Origin: Streptomyces sp. NBC_00461
GTDB lineage: Bacteria; Actinomycetota; Actinomycetes; Streptomycetales; Streptomycetaceae
Assembly (NCBI RefSeq): GCF_036013935.1
Contig: NZ_CP107902.1
Location: 1,831,001-1,895,000 of the forward strand
Direction of reading: 5' to 3'
Length of the DNA: 64,000 bases
The position numbers were made by a program, and so were the translations under genes. The notes beneath the pieces were generated by a model. That model saw only the letters and a program-made list of their open reading frames with translations, ran no database searches and was not told where the DNA came from. Below are positions 32,146 to 42,423 of this stretch, one piece after another. Within the stretch, counting starts at the first letter, position 1. Every line of letters begins with the position of its first letter.

Positions 32146-33312
32146 TCAGCTGTTGACGAATGCCTCGCGCGCGAGCACCGCGGTGTCCGCGTTGTCGGAG
32201 AAGACGCCGTCGATGCCGGTCGCGAAGTACGTCTTGAAGGCGCCGAAGGCGTCGCCGTAGGCGTCCGCGTCGGTGCCCTTGCGGTACTCGGCCGGCAGGA
32301 AGGGGTTCTCGTTGCGCATCGTGTACGGGTGCAGGATCAGGCCGACCTTGTGCGCGTCGGAGACGAGGGTGGTCCTCTTGTCGAGGCTGCCGTCCGCCTT
32401 CTTCGTGATGACCAGGTCGAGGGTCGGGCCGAGGCCCTGCGCGTAGCCGGCGATCTCTCTGAGGCCCTTCGGGGTGATCAGGTCGGCGACGGTGCGCGGG
32501 TCGCCTGCCTCGACGAAGTCCCACGGCCGGGAGTCGGCGGCGGACAGGAGCACCACGAGGGGGTTGTCGACCAGCGTGTTCAGGCGCTGGATGCTGCTCG
32601 GCTCGAACGACTGCAGGATGACCGGCGAGTTCCGCTTGTCCTTGCCGTGCTTGTGCAGCAGCTTGGCGACCCGCTCCTCAAGGCCCAGGCCGAGCTTGCG
32701 GAAGTAGGTGGGGTGCTTGGTCTCGGGGTAGATCCAGACCTGCTTGCCGCGCTTGCGGGTCTGCTCGTCCTGCCACTTCAGGACTTCCTCGAAGGTGGGG
32801 ATCTCCCAGCGGCCGTTGTAGAGGGTGTTGTGCGGGCGGTTGGCCGGGATGCGCTCGATCGCGCGCAGCGTCTTCAGCTCGGCGAGCGTGAAGTCCTCGG
32901 TGAACCAGCCGGTGGTGGAGACGCCGTCGAGCACCTTGGTGGTCTTGCGGCCGGCGAACTCGGGGTGGTCGGCGACGTTCGTCGTCCCGCCGATCTCCGG
33001 CTCGTGCCGGCAGACCAGATGGCCGTCCCTGGTGGGCACCAGGTCACCGGCCTCGACGATGTCGGCGCCGAGGTCGAGGGCCAGGTTGTACGAGCCGAAG
33101 GTGTGCTCGGGCCGGTAGCCGCTGGCGCCGCGGTGACCGATGATCGTCGGCTTGGGCAGGCTCTTCAGCCCGCCGCCCCCGTGCCGTCCGGCCTCGGCGG
33201 CTCTCGCGGTACCGGACAGGCCGAGTACGGCTCCGCCCGCGCCCAGGACCGCCGCGCCGAGAAGCGCCCGTCGTCCGGTGATGCCTGTCTGCTCGTTTTC
33301 CTGCGTTCCCAT
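32146..33312 (-). CDS. glpQ1: secreted glycerophosphodiester phosphodiesterase
   Basis: 388 residues. The N-terminus has a Tat-type signal (GRRALLGAAVLGAGGAVLGL) ending near ARAAEA. The catalytic domain begins IIGHRGASGYRPEHT, with the metal ligands in VEAGDLVPTRDGHLVCRHEP, and continues to FSDNADTAVL. It hydrolyses glycerophosphodiesters from deacylated phospholipids and teichoic acids to glycerol-3-phosphate. In Streptomyces such genes belong to the PHO regulon; PHO-box-like repeats lie upstream (33589-33633). GGGGAGG precedes the ATG by six bases. Confidence 0.9.
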   Translation of the reverse strand: MGTQENEQTGITGRRALLGAAVLGAGGAVLGLSGTARAAEAGRHGGGGLKSLPKPTIIGHRGASGYRPEHTFGSYNLALDLGADIVEAGDLVPTRDGHLVCRHEPEIGGTTNVADHPEFAGRKTTKVLDGVSTTGWFTEDFTLAELKTLRAIERIPANRPHNTLYNGRWEIPTFEEVLKWQDEQTRKRGKQVWIYPETKHPTYFRKLGLGLEERVAKLLHKHGKDKRNSPVILQSFEPSSIQRLNTLVDNPLVVLLSAADSRPWDFVEAGDPRTVADLITPKGLREIAGYAQGLGPTLDLVITKKADGSLDKRTTLVSDAHKVGLILHPYTMRNENPFLPAEYRKGTDADAYGDAFGAFKTYFATGIDGVFSDNADTAVLAREAFVNS

Positions 33313-33588
33313 GAGCGCCTCCCCTGACGTCGGCTCGATCTCTTCTTTCAGCGCGCCGATCGTAGGGTCGTGAACATGACGCAAGGGAGACCCCGGCCGG
33401 AACACGCGGGTGACGCGTGATGTCACATGGGAACGAATGTCTGACGACCCGTCGGCATCGGCGCGCCGGGGCGGGGTAGCCGGTCGGTGTCAGCCGTTTC
33501 GGGGAGTTCGGGGGAGTTCCCCCACATGGCAGAAGCGACGTCCGTCGCAACATTGCGGGCCCGTTACCGCCAGACACCGGGGCGTCAC

Positions 33589-33633
33589 CGCAGGTGAACC
33601 TACGTCAACAGTGCGTAAGACATGGGTGAACCC
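33589..33633 (-). promoter_or_regulatory. PHO-box-like direct repeats between glpQ1 and the acyltransferase gene
   Basis: On the minus strand GGTTCACCCATG (ends near 33632) and GGTTCACCTGCG (ends near 33600) occur 32 bases apart, in the same orientation. They match the GTTCACC core of Streptomyces PhoP direct-repeat units, which are normally 11-bp phased. The gap is one base short of three units. They could control the divergent glpQ1 or, as a roadblock, the acyltransferase gene. The distance to glpQ1 is about 280 bases. Confidence 0.45.
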
Positions 33634-33714
33634 GATGTGCACGACCCCGGGAACCGCGAGTATCGTCCTCACCTGCACATACTCATACCGAATCCCTTGA
33701 CACCGGAGGGCCTG

Positions 33715-34386
33715 TTGTCCCGCTTCGTGCTCATCAAGGCAGTGCTCGGACCGATCATGCGCCTGATGTTCCGCCCACGGGTGGAGGGTGCGGAACACAT
33801 CCCGGGCGACGGTCCGGTCATCCTGGCCGGCAACCATCTGACCTTCATCGACTCGATGATCCTGTCTCTGGTCTGCGACCGTCAGGTCCTCTTCATCGGC
33901 AAGGACGAGTACGTCACCGGCAAGAGCCTCAAGGGCCGCCTGATGGCCTGGTTCTTCACCGGTGTCGGCATGATCCCGGTGGACCGCGACGGCGGCCGCG
34001 GCGGTGTCGCCGCGCTGATGACCGGCCGCCGGGTGCTGGAGGAGGGCAAGGCCTTCGGGATCTACCCCGAGGGCACTCGTTCCCCCGACGGCCGCCTCTA
34101 CCGCGGCCGCACCGGCATCGCCCGGCTCACCCTGATGACGGAGGCGCCGGTCGTTCCCTTCGCGATGATCGGAACGGACAAGCTGCAGCCGGGCGGGTCG
34201 GGGATGCCCCGGCCCGGGCGGGTCACCGTCCGCTTCGGTGAGGCGATGGAGTTCTCGCGCTACGACGGCATGGGCCGGGACCGGTACGTGCTGCGCGCGG
34301 TGACCGACTCCGTGATGGCCGAGGTCATGCGGTTGTCCGGGCAGGAGTACGTGGACATGTACGCGACCAAGGCCAAGGCTGCCTGA
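33715..34386 (+). CDS. 1-acyl-sn-glycerol-3-phosphate acyltransferase (PlsC-like)
   Basis: 223 residues from TTG, with GGAGGG upstream. The four acyltransferase blocks are present: NHLTFID (H-x4-D catalytic pair), VGMIPVDRDGG, FGIYPEGTRSPDG (EGTR binds glycerol phosphate) and VVPFAMIG. It makes phosphatidic acid for membrane lipids, at the inner membrane face. The N-terminal amphipathic stretch LSRFVLIKAVLGPIMRLMF is the membrane-binding helix. An ATG 93 bases upstream gives a longer frame without family similarity. A terminator follows. Confidence 0.9.
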   Translation: MSRFVLIKAVLGPIMRLMFRPRVEGAEHIPGDGPVILAGNHLTFIDSMILSLVCDRQVLFIGKDEYVTGKSLKGRLMAWFFTGVGMIPVDRDGGRGGVAALMTGRRVLEEGKAFGIYPEGTRSPDGRLYRGRTGIARLTLMTEAPVVPFAMIGTDKLQPGGSGMPRPGRVTVRFGEAMEFSRYDGMGRDRYVLRAVTDSVMAEVMRLSGQEYVDMYATKAKAA

Positions 34387-34402
34387 GCCCACGGGTTTCC
34401 CC

Positions 34403-34439
34403 GAGCCGTACGCACCTGCGAGGGTGCGTACGGCTCTTT
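34403..34439 (+). terminator. terminator of the acyltransferase gene
   Basis: A perfect 14-bp stem gagccgtacgcacc / ggtgcgtacggctc around tgcgag, followed by ttt. It lies 16 bases after the stop. Confidence 0.9.
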
Positions 34440-34551
34440 CGTGGCCTGAAGGCGCGAAGACGCGAAGGCGCGAGGCGCGAGGCGCTACAGGGACGGTGGG
34501 CTCGTCGTTCCCGCGCCACCGACCGTTCCCGCGTTCACGCGGGTGCTCGGG

Positions 34552-36177
34552 TCACCGAGTGACGTCATGAGTCCTGTCGGAGGTCTCGGAGTACGCCGAG
34601 CACTCGGAATGCCGCGCATCGGGCGCGGATCCCGCCACGATCGTCGACGGCTGCGAGGAGCTCCCGTCCAGTCGCTGGCCGCGCAGCAGGAACCATGCCG
34701 CCGCCGCTGTCGCCAGCAGGACCGCCGCGCCCACGCCCGCCGCGAGGGCGAGGCCGTGGACGAAGGCCTCCCGGGCCGACGTCAGCAACTCCTGTGCGGT
34801 GTCCGACGGGAGGCGCTTCGCCGCCTCCACCGCGCCCCCCAGTGACTCGTGTGCGCCTGACGGAGTCCCGGCCGGGGCGGCGAAGCCCCGGTAGACGCCC
34901 GTCACGATCGAGCCGAGAACCGCGATACCGAGGGCCGCGCCCAGCTCGTACGCCGTTTCCGAGACCGCGGAGGCGGCGCCCGCCTGTTCCTTCGGTACGG
35001 AGGAGAGGACGACGTCGGCCGTCACCGTGAAGGAGAGGCCGGCGCCGACGCCGACGAAGAGCAGGGCGGTGCCGAGCAGGGGGTAGCCCGTCGACCGGTC
35101 GAGCACGGTGAGGGCGGCCAGGGCGAGGCCGATCGCCGCGAGGCCGCCCGAGACGACCGCGCGGACCGAGAAGCGGCGCGCCGCGCGGCCCGCGAGCAGA
35201 CCCGCCACCACCGCGCCGACCGCTGCGGGCAGTTCGGCGAGACCCGCCTCGAACGGGCGTCGGCCCTGGACGAGTTGCAGGTACTGGGAGAGGAAGAAGA
35301 CCAGGCCGGACAGGCCGAGGATGGTCAGCAGGTCGGCCAGGACCGCCGCGCTGAAGCCGCGGTTGCGGAACAGCCGCATGTCCAGCAGCGGGGTGGGAAG
35401 CGTGAGTTGGCGGCGGACGAACCAGTACAGGGCGGCCGCGCCGGCCAGACCCACACCGAGGGCGGTCCCCGAGAAGCCGTGTGTCGCCGCTTCCTTGACC
35501 GCGTACACGATGGCGATCATGCCGACCAGGGACAGGACGACGCTGATCAGGTCCCAGGGGCCGGGGTTCGGGTTCTTCGACTCCGGCAGGAGCTTGGCGC
35601 CGACCAGCACCAGGACCGCCATGACCGGCAGGTTGATCAGGAAGACCGAGCCCCACCAGAAGTGTTCGAGGAGGAAACCGCCGGCTATGGGACCGATCGC
35701 CGTACCCGCGGAGGCCGTCGCACCCCAGATGCCCACGGCCAGACTGCGCTCGCGCGGGTCGTGGAAGAGGTTGCGGATGAGGGCGAGGGTGGCGGGCATG
35801 AGGGTCGCGCCCGCGACGCCGAGCAGGGCGCGGGCCAGGATCATCAACTCAGGTGTCGTCGCATAGGCGTTGAGCACGGATATCGCCCCGAACGCCGTGG
35901 CGCCGCCGAGCAGGATCCGCTTGCGGCCGATGCGGTCGCCGAGGCTGCCCATCGACACCAGCAGGCCCGCGATGACGAAGGAGTAGACGTCGCCGATCCA
36001 CAGGAGCTGGGTGCCGGAGGGCTTCAGGTCCTCGCTGATGTAGGGGGTCGCGAGGCCGAGGACGGTCGCGTCGACGGCCACCAGCAGCACGGCGAGCACG
36101 AGGACGGACAGCGCGAGCCAGCGGCCCGGGCGCTTCACCGCCTCGGTCGTGGTCGCCGGCCGCAGGGTGCTGGTCAT
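34552..36177 (-). CDS. MFS multidrug efflux transporter (DHA2, 14 helices)
   Basis: 541 residues. The family motifs are ATVLGLATPYISEDL near helix 1, LVSMGSLGDRIGRKRILL (motif A), ARALLGVAGATLMPA (motif B) and GPIAGGFLL (motif C, antiporter). About 14 membrane segments. It resembles SmvA/QacA-type proton-coupled efflux pumps for cationic biocides. The ATG overlaps the stop of the TetR gene by four bases, so regulator and pump share one mRNA and the pump should be de-repressed by its substrates. Confidence 0.9.
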   Translation of the reverse strand: MTSTLRPATTTEAVKRPGRWLALSVLVLAVLLVAVDATVLGLATPYISEDLKPSGTQLLWIGDVYSFVIAGLLVSMGSLGDRIGRKRILLGGATAFGAISVLNAYATTPELMILARALLGVAGATLMPATLALIRNLFHDPRERSLAVGIWGATASAGTAIGPIAGGFLLEHFWWGSVFLINLPVMAVLVLVGAKLLPESKNPNPGPWDLISVVLSLVGMIAIVYAVKEAATHGFSGTALGVGLAGAAALYWFVRRQLTLPTPLLDMRLFRNRGFSAAVLADLLTILGLSGLVFFLSQYLQLVQGRRPFEAGLAELPAAVGAVVAGLLAGRAARRFSVRAVVSGGLAAIGLALAALTVLDRSTGYPLLGTALLFVGVGAGLSFTVTADVVLSSVPKEQAGAASAVSETAYELGAALGIAVLGSIVTGVYRGFAAPAGTPSGAHESLGGAVEAAKRLPSDTAQELLTSAREAFVHGLALAAGVGAAVLLATAAAAWFLLRGQRLDGSSSQPSTIVAGSAPDARHSECSAYSETSDRTHDVTR

Positions 36178-36740
36178 GATTCCTCTCTCCGTGAAGTGTC
36201 CTGGCGCAGTGCGCCGCCGAGCAGCAGCTCGACGATCATGTGGGTGAAGTCCTTGGCGGCGACCCGGCCTTCCGACACGGCCCAGGCGCCGGAGGCCAGC
36301 AGGCCGTACAGCGCCTCGGTGAGCCAGGCCGGCGTGAGGTCGATACGGAACTCGCCGGCCGTCTGACCGCGCCGGAACAGGGCCGCGATGCGGTCGTCGA
36401 TCCTGGTCCAGCCCGCGTTCTGGATCCCGCCCTCGAACAGCTGGTTCTCGGTGTAGAGGAAGGCGAGGAGCGCGGCGGACGGTTCGACCGCCCGCACCAG
36501 ACGCCGTACGCCTTCGCTCGCCGGCCCCTCTTCCAGGCGAGCCGCGTCCAGCGCCGCCTCGCACTCGGCGATGCCGAGCGACTCCAGCGCCCGTACGAGC
36601 GCGTCGCGGCCGGCGAAGTGACGGTGCAGGGTGGCCCGGCTGATTCCGGCCGCCCTGGCGACCTCGTCCATCGTCGCGGTGGACTTTCGGGTCAGCAGGG
36701 CCGCGGCGGTGCGGAGTACATGGTCACGGTCGACAGCCAT
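36174..36740 (-). CDS. TetR-family repressor of the downstream MFS pump
   Basis: 188 residues. The DNA-binding domain occupies about 1-50 (VLRTAAALLTRKSTATMDEVARAAGISRATLHRHFAGRDALVRAL). The rest is a helical ligand-binding domain. I prefer ATG 36740 (MAVDRDHV): a -10-like TACCCT ends six bases before it, giving a leaderless message, and an upstream ATG at 36767 lies inside the operator. The gene is the first of the tetR-MFS operon. The palindrome 36760-36777 is its probable operator. Confidence 0.85.
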   Translation of the reverse strand: MAVDRDHVLRTAAALLTRKSTATMDEVARAAGISRATLHRHFAGRDALVRALESLGIAECEAALDAARLEEGPASEGVRRLVRAVEPSAALLAFLYTENQLFEGGIQNAGWTRIDDRIAALFRRGQTAGEFRIDLTPAWLTEALYGLLASGAWAVSEGRVAAKDFTHMIVELLLGGALRQDTSRREES

Positions 36741-36759
36741 GAGACGAGGGTAGACCATA

Positions 36760-36777
36760 TGAGACATTGTTGTCTCA
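36760..36777. promoter_or_regulatory. TetR operator palindrome
   Basis: Perfect inverted repeat tgagaca-ttgt-tgtctca. It covers the -35 region of the leaderless tetR-MFS promoter, so binding would block initiation and autoregulate the operon. Confidence 0.7.
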
Positions 36778-36825
36778 GAATAGGCATGTGTGACTCACCA
36801 CCGTCGGCAGTGAGGTGTCTGCCGG

Positions 36826-37797
36826 TCAGTGCCAGGGCAGGCGGCCGCGCTGCTCCCAGTAGGCGGCCGGCTCCTGCACGAGCGTCGCGAGCCGGGCGAG
36901 CTGGTCCTCGTCCAGGTCCACGACCGCCGCGTGCAGGTTGGAGGCGAGCTGGGTGACGGTCGCCGCGCCGGAGAGGACGACTCCGGCCCAGGGCTCGCGC
37001 AGGATCAGGCCGAGGGCGACCGCGTCGCAGCCGAGAGACGTTTCTGCGGCCACGGCCTTCAGGGCGTCCGGCGCGTACGGGTCCGCGAGGCGGCCGTTGG
37101 CCATGCCCTCCTTGACGATCACGGTCAGGCCGGCGTCGTGCGCCTCGGCGAGAGCGGGAGCGGCGGAGGTCTCCAGGGCGTTGTACGTCGACTGGACGGT
37201 ACGGAAGAGGGGTTCGCCGTCGACCGTCACGGCGAGGGCGGCCCGGATGGCCTCGGCCTGGGCGGGACCGCTGGTGGAGAAGCCGATGGTGGTGCCGCGG
37301 GCGGCCGCCTCCGCCAGCTTGGCGTGAAGTTCCTTGTCGGTGAGGGCCGGGCTGTCCGGGGTCACCGAGTGGATCTGGTAGAGGTCGAGGCGGTCGCCGA
37401 GCAGTACGTCGGTCTCGGCGCGCTGACGCTCGTACGTCGGGACGCTGTGGTCCTTGACCTCGTGCGTCTCGGCGTCCGCCGACCAGCCTGCCGTGTAGGT
37501 GTAGCCCCACTTGCTGCCCACGACGATGTCGTCGATGTCGGGGCGGGCGCTCAGCCAGTCGGCGAGGAACTCCTCGGAGCGGCCGTAGGAGCGGGCCACG
37601 TCGAAGTAGCGGACGCCCTGGGCGTGGGCGGCGTCGAGGAGTTCGTGGGTGCGGCGGCGCAGCGTCTCGACGCTGCGGTTGTCCCCGAGGTCGTCGTCCC
37701 GGCCGAGGTTGATGTAGCCGGGGCGGCCGACGGCGGCGAGGCCGAGTCCGATGTGGCAGGTGGGGGTTGTTGCTGTGGCCAGGCGGGCGAAGGGCAT
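36826..37797 (-). CDS. aldo/keto reductase
   Basis: 323 residues. GLAAVGRPGYINLGRDDDLG opens the chain. VRYFDVARSYGRSEEFL contains the catalytic Asp and Tyr, VVGSKWGYTY the Lys, DLYQIHSVTPDS the His, and IGFSTSGPAQ and GAATVTQLASNL bind the cofactor. NADPH-dependent reduction of an aldehyde or ketone is expected; the substrate is unknown. ATG at 37797. The gene is monocistronic. Confidence 0.9.
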   Translation of the reverse strand: MPFARLATATTPTCHIGLGLAAVGRPGYINLGRDDDLGDNRSVETLRRRTHELLDAAHAQGVRYFDVARSYGRSEEFLADWLSARPDIDDIVVGSKWGYTYTAGWSADAETHEVKDHSVPTYERQRAETDVLLGDRLDLYQIHSVTPDSPALTDKELHAKLAEAAARGTTIGFSTSGPAQAEAIRAALAVTVDGEPLFRTVQSTYNALETSAAPALAEAHDAGLTVIVKEGMANGRLADPYAPDALKAVAAETSLGCDAVALGLILREPWAGVVLSGAATVTQLASNLHAAVVDLDEDQLARLATLVQEPAAYWEQRGRLPWH

Positions 37798-37885
37798 CGC
37801 GGCTCCGTTCGGTCGGCTCCGGTACGACTTTCGACCAACGTACCCGTGATGACCTTCGACTCCCGCCTCGGAGCCCGGTGCCCCC

Positions 37886-39406
<1,521 letters not shown>

Positions 39407-39416
39407 TCACGACCGC

Positions 39417-40610
39417 TCAGGCGAGGTCCCGCTGCGCCGCGATCTTCGACGACAGGCTGTAGATGTCGATGAAGCCCTTGGCCGCGGCCTGGTCGAAGGT
39501 GTCGCCCGTGTCGTACGTCGCCAGGTTGAAGTCGTACAGCGACGTGGCGGAGCGCCGGCCGGTGACGACCGCGCGGCCGCCGTGCAGCGTCATCCGGATG
39601 TCGCCGTTGACGTGCTGGTTGGCCTCCTGGATGAAGCCGTCCAGGGCGCGCTTGAGCGGGGAGAACCACTGGCCGTCGTAGACCAGTTCGCCCCAGCGCT
39701 GCTCGACCTGCCGCTTGTAGCGGGCGAGTTCACGCTCGACCGTGACGTTCTCCAGCTCCTGGTGGGCCGTGATGAGCGCGATCGCGCCGGGGGCCTCGTA
39801 GACCTCGCGGGACTTGATGCCCACGAGCCGGTCCTCGACCATGTCGATCCGGCCGACGCCCTGGGCTCCGGCGCGCTCGTTGAGCTGCTGGATGGCCTGG
39901 AGGACGGTGACGGGCCTGCCGTCGATCGCGACCGGGGCGCCCCGCTCGAAGGTGATGATCACCTCGTCGGCCTCGCGGGCGAGGGCCGGGTTCTGCGTGT
40001 ACTCGTAGACGTCCTCGATCGGCGCGTTCCAGATGTCCTCCAGGAAGCCCGTCTCGACGGCGCGTCCGAAGACGTTCTGGTCGATGGAGTACGGGGACTT
40101 CTTGGTGGTCGCGATCGGGAGGTTCTTCTCCTCGCAGAAGGCGATGGCCTTGTCGCGGGTCATCGCGTAGTCACGGACCGGGGCGATGCAGGTGAGGCCG
40201 GGCGCGAGGGCGACGATGCCGGCCTCGAAGCGGACCTGGTCGTTGCCCTTGCCGGTGCAGCCGTGGGCGACGGTCGTGGCGCCGTGCTTGTGGGCGGCGG
40301 CGACGAGGTGCTTGACGATCGTCGGCCGGGAGAGCGCGGAGACCAGTGGATAGCGGTCCATGTAGAGGGCGTTGGCCTTGATCGCCGGGAGGCAGTACTC
40401 CTCGGCGAACTCATCCTTGGCGTCGGCCACTTCGGCTTCCACGGCGCCGCACGCGAGGGCGCGCTTGCGGATGACGTCCAGGTCCTCGCCGCCCTGGCCG
40501 ACGTCGACCGCGACGGCGATGACCTCGGCGCCCGTCTCCTCGGCGATCCAGCCGATGGCGACGGAGGTGTCCAGACCGCCTGAGTAGGCGAGTACGACGC
40601 GCTCGGTCAC
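39417..40610 (-). CDS. argG: argininosuccinate synthase
   Basis: 397 residues. [17 protein letters not shown] is the ATP P-loop. [47 protein letters not shown] and [17 protein letters not shown] are conserved family stretches. It joins citrulline and aspartate at the cost of ATP. GTG 40610 is chosen because GAGGAG lies six bases upstream and family members start there. Two ARG-box-like sites lie 40-75 bases upstream, so ArgR repression is expected. Confidence 0.97.
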   Translation of the reverse strand: MTERVVLAYSGGLDTSVAIGWIAEETGAEVIAVAVDVGQGGEDLDVIRKRALACGAVEAEVADAKDEFAEEYCLPAIKANALYMDRYPLVSALSRPTIVKHLVAAAHKHGATTVAHGCTGKGNDQVRFEAGIVALAPGLTCIAPVRDYAMTRDKAIAFCEEKNLPIATTKKSPYSIDQNVFGRAVETGFLEDIWNAPIEDVYEYTQNPALAREADEVIITFERGAPVAIDGRPVTVLQAIQQLNERAGAQGVGRIDMVEDRLVGIKSREVYEAPGAIALITAHQELENVTVERELARYKRQVEQRWGELVYDGQWFSPLKRALDGFIQEANQHVNGDIRMTLHGGRAVVTGRRSATSLYDFNLATYDTGDTFDQAAAKGFIDIYSLSSKIAAQRDLA

Positions 40611-40650
40611 GGGGTTCTCCTCACACCGCATTGACTGCACCGCTTCACTG

Positions 40651-40684
40651 ATATGCATGAGTATGCAGTTCTCTGCATGATTCG
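40651..40684 (-). promoter_or_regulatory. ARG boxes upstream of argG
   Basis: Contains atatgcatgagtatgcag followed by ctctgcatga: two 18-bp, TGCAT-rich imperfect palindromes arranged in tandem. The actinobacterial ArgR consensus is of this kind (ATGCAT..TGCAT). ArgR is encoded at 50725-51264. Confidence 0.65.
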
Positions 40685-40811
40685 TCAATCCGGGGTGAGC
40701 GTGGAGAAGTTTTGAAAGGAGCTTGAACAAACGAAACCGCTTACCCGTACTTCCCCCCGAACGCCGGCGCCGCGTTTGTAAACCCACTCCTGACCCAAGT
40801 GAGGCATCCGC

Positions 40812-41687
40812 ATGTCCAGGGCTCTTCCGAAGTACAACAAGCGCCGCGTCGCGATCATCGGCGGCGCCGCCGCCGTGGTGCTGTCCGGCGCCGTGATCGC
40901 CGGTTCCGCCCTCGCCGGTACGCCGGCCAAGAGCAGCGGGAACGACGCCCGCACGCTGGCCTCCCCCGGCACCATCACCTGCCCGGACGTCGCCTCGCAG
41001 CTCCCGGCGGTTCCCGCGTCCGCGAAGGCCGAGGTCGACCGCAACCTGGCCCTGCTGCAGACCCAGATCGGCGAGGCCAACAAGCGGCTCGTCGACACGG
41101 TCGGCCAGGGCGGGCCCAACTTCGTGCAGAACGCCATCCTCGGGCCGCTCAAGGACAAGCGGATCTCCACGGTCAACCGCATCGCCACCGCCATCGGCCG
41201 CACGGCCGCCAAGCCGCAGGGCCTGGACGCGCTCGCGCCCTGCGCCCTCAACGCCGGCGGCGCGGGCGGCGGGGCCGGGGCGGCCGCCGGCCAGAACGCA
41301 GGCGGGGGCCAGCAGGCCTCGGACGCCGCGGGGAACGGAGCGGGCGGTGCCGCGGCGGGGGGCGCCGCCGCCAACGGGTCGGGGAACACCGGTGCGGGCA
41401 CCATCACCTGCCCGGACGTGGCCTCGAAGCTCCCCGCGATCCCGGCCTCCGCCCAGGCTGAGGTCAACCGCAACCTGGCGCTCCTCAACACCCAGATCGA
41501 CGAGGCCAACAAGCGGCTCGCGTCCACGGTCGGCCAGGGCGGCCCGAACTTCGTGCAGAACGCGATCCTCGGCCCGCTGGCCGACAAGCGGAAGTCGACC
41601 GTCGACCGCATCGCGACCGCCATCGGCCGCACGGCCCAGAAGCCGGCCGGCCTCGACTCACTGGCCGCCTGCACGCTCACCAAGTGA
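40812..41687 (+). CDS. secreted protein with two homologous ~94-residue repeats
   Basis: 291 residues with a basic N-terminus ([20 protein letters not shown]) and an export signal to about residue 36. Repeat 1 (about 53-146) and repeat 2 (about 196-289) each begin [10 protein letters not shown], contain [16 protein letters not shown], and end with a Cys; C57/C144 and C200/C287 probably form one disulfide per repeat. A Gly/Ala-rich linker joins them. No known domain recognised. The ribosome site GTGAGG precedes the ATG. It may be a cell-wall or spore-surface protein; that is guesswork. Confidence 0.8.
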   Translation: MSRALPKYNKRRVAIIGGAAAVVLSGAVIAGSALAGTPAKSSGNDARTLASPGTITCPDVASQLPAVPASAKAEVDRNLALLQTQIGEANKRLVDTVGQGGPNFVQNAILGPLKDKRISTVNRIATAIGRTAAKPQGLDALAPCALNAGGAGGGAGAAAGQNAGGGQQASDAAGNGAGGAAAGGAAANGSGNTGAGTITCPDVASKLPAIPASAQAEVNRNLALLNTQIDEANKRLASTVGQGGPNFVQNAILGPLADKRKSTVDRIATAIGRTAQKPAGLDSLAACTLTK

Positions 41688-41795
41688 CGTGACAGGCGCT
41701 GTGGCCGCCCCGATGCAGCGCCGGCCGGGGCGGCCACGGCCGGTGTCGGGCGGGGCCCTCCGGTGAGGGAGCGGCAAACGGATGCCGTAATTCCT

Positions 41796-41824
41796 TAGAC
41801 AGGCGAAAGGTCTGCGCCCATAAT
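41796..41824 (+). promoter_or_regulatory. promoter of the PNPOx-like gene
   Basis: TAGACA (41796-41801) and CATAAT (41819-41824) with a 17-base spacer. The GTG start codon at 41833 begins eight bases after the -10 element, so the message is leaderless or nearly so. Confidence 0.7.
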
Positions 41825-41832
41825 CGTCGGAT

Positions 41833-42420
41833 GTGGGCAAAACTTATGAACGCATAGACGGCAGGCTGCGCAGGTTCATCGAGGCGCAGCCCCTGTTCTT
41901 CACCGCGACCGCGCCGCTGTCGGGCGACGGCACGGTCAACCTCTCCCCCAAGGGCCTCAAGGGCTCCTTCGCGGTGCTGGACGAACTCACCGTGGCCTAC
42001 CTGGACTTCGCCGGATCCAACGCGGAGACCATCGCACATCTGCGCGAGAACGGCCGTATCACGCTGATGTGGTGCGCCTTCCAGGGGCCGCCGAACATCG
42101 TGCGGGTGCACGGGCACGGCGAGCCGGTCTTCCGTGACGACCCGCGCTTCCGGGACCTGCTCACCCGTTTCCCGGACATCGACCCGACGGCCCACGGACT
42201 GCGGGCGATCATCGTGGTCACGGCCGAACTCGTCCGCGACACCTGCGGTTACGCGGTTCCCTTCATGACCTACGACGCGGACCGTGACCTGCACGGAAAG
42301 CGCTTCGCGCGCGAGGACGACGCCTCGCTCGGCGAGTACTTCGCCAAGAAGGACCACGTGGCCACGAGCCTGGATGGCCTACCCGGGCTGCCGTTGCCGC
42401 TGCCGCCCTCTACGGTCTGA
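41833..42420 (+). CDS. pyridoxamine 5'-phosphate oxidase family protein
   Basis: 195 residues. The N-terminal part QPLFFTATAPLSGDGTVNLSPKG and RITLMWCAFQGPPNIVRVHG are the family's flavin-binding split-barrel elements. The rest (VPFMTYDADRDLHGKRFARE) is a variable C-terminal part. Members bind FMN, F420 or heme; which cofactor applies here is not clear. No ribosome site is needed because the promoter points to a leaderless GTG start. The following gene begins four bases after the stop. Confidence 0.85.
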   Translation: MGKTYERIDGRLRRFIEAQPLFFTATAPLSGDGTVNLSPKGLKGSFAVLDELTVAYLDFAGSNAETIAHLRENGRITLMWCAFQGPPNIVRVHGHGEPVFRDDPRFRDLLTRFPDIDPTAHGLRAIIVVTAELVRDTCGYAVPFMTYDADRDLHGKRFAREDDASLGEYFAKKDHVATSLDGLPGLPLPLPPSTV

Positions 42421-42423
42421 GCC

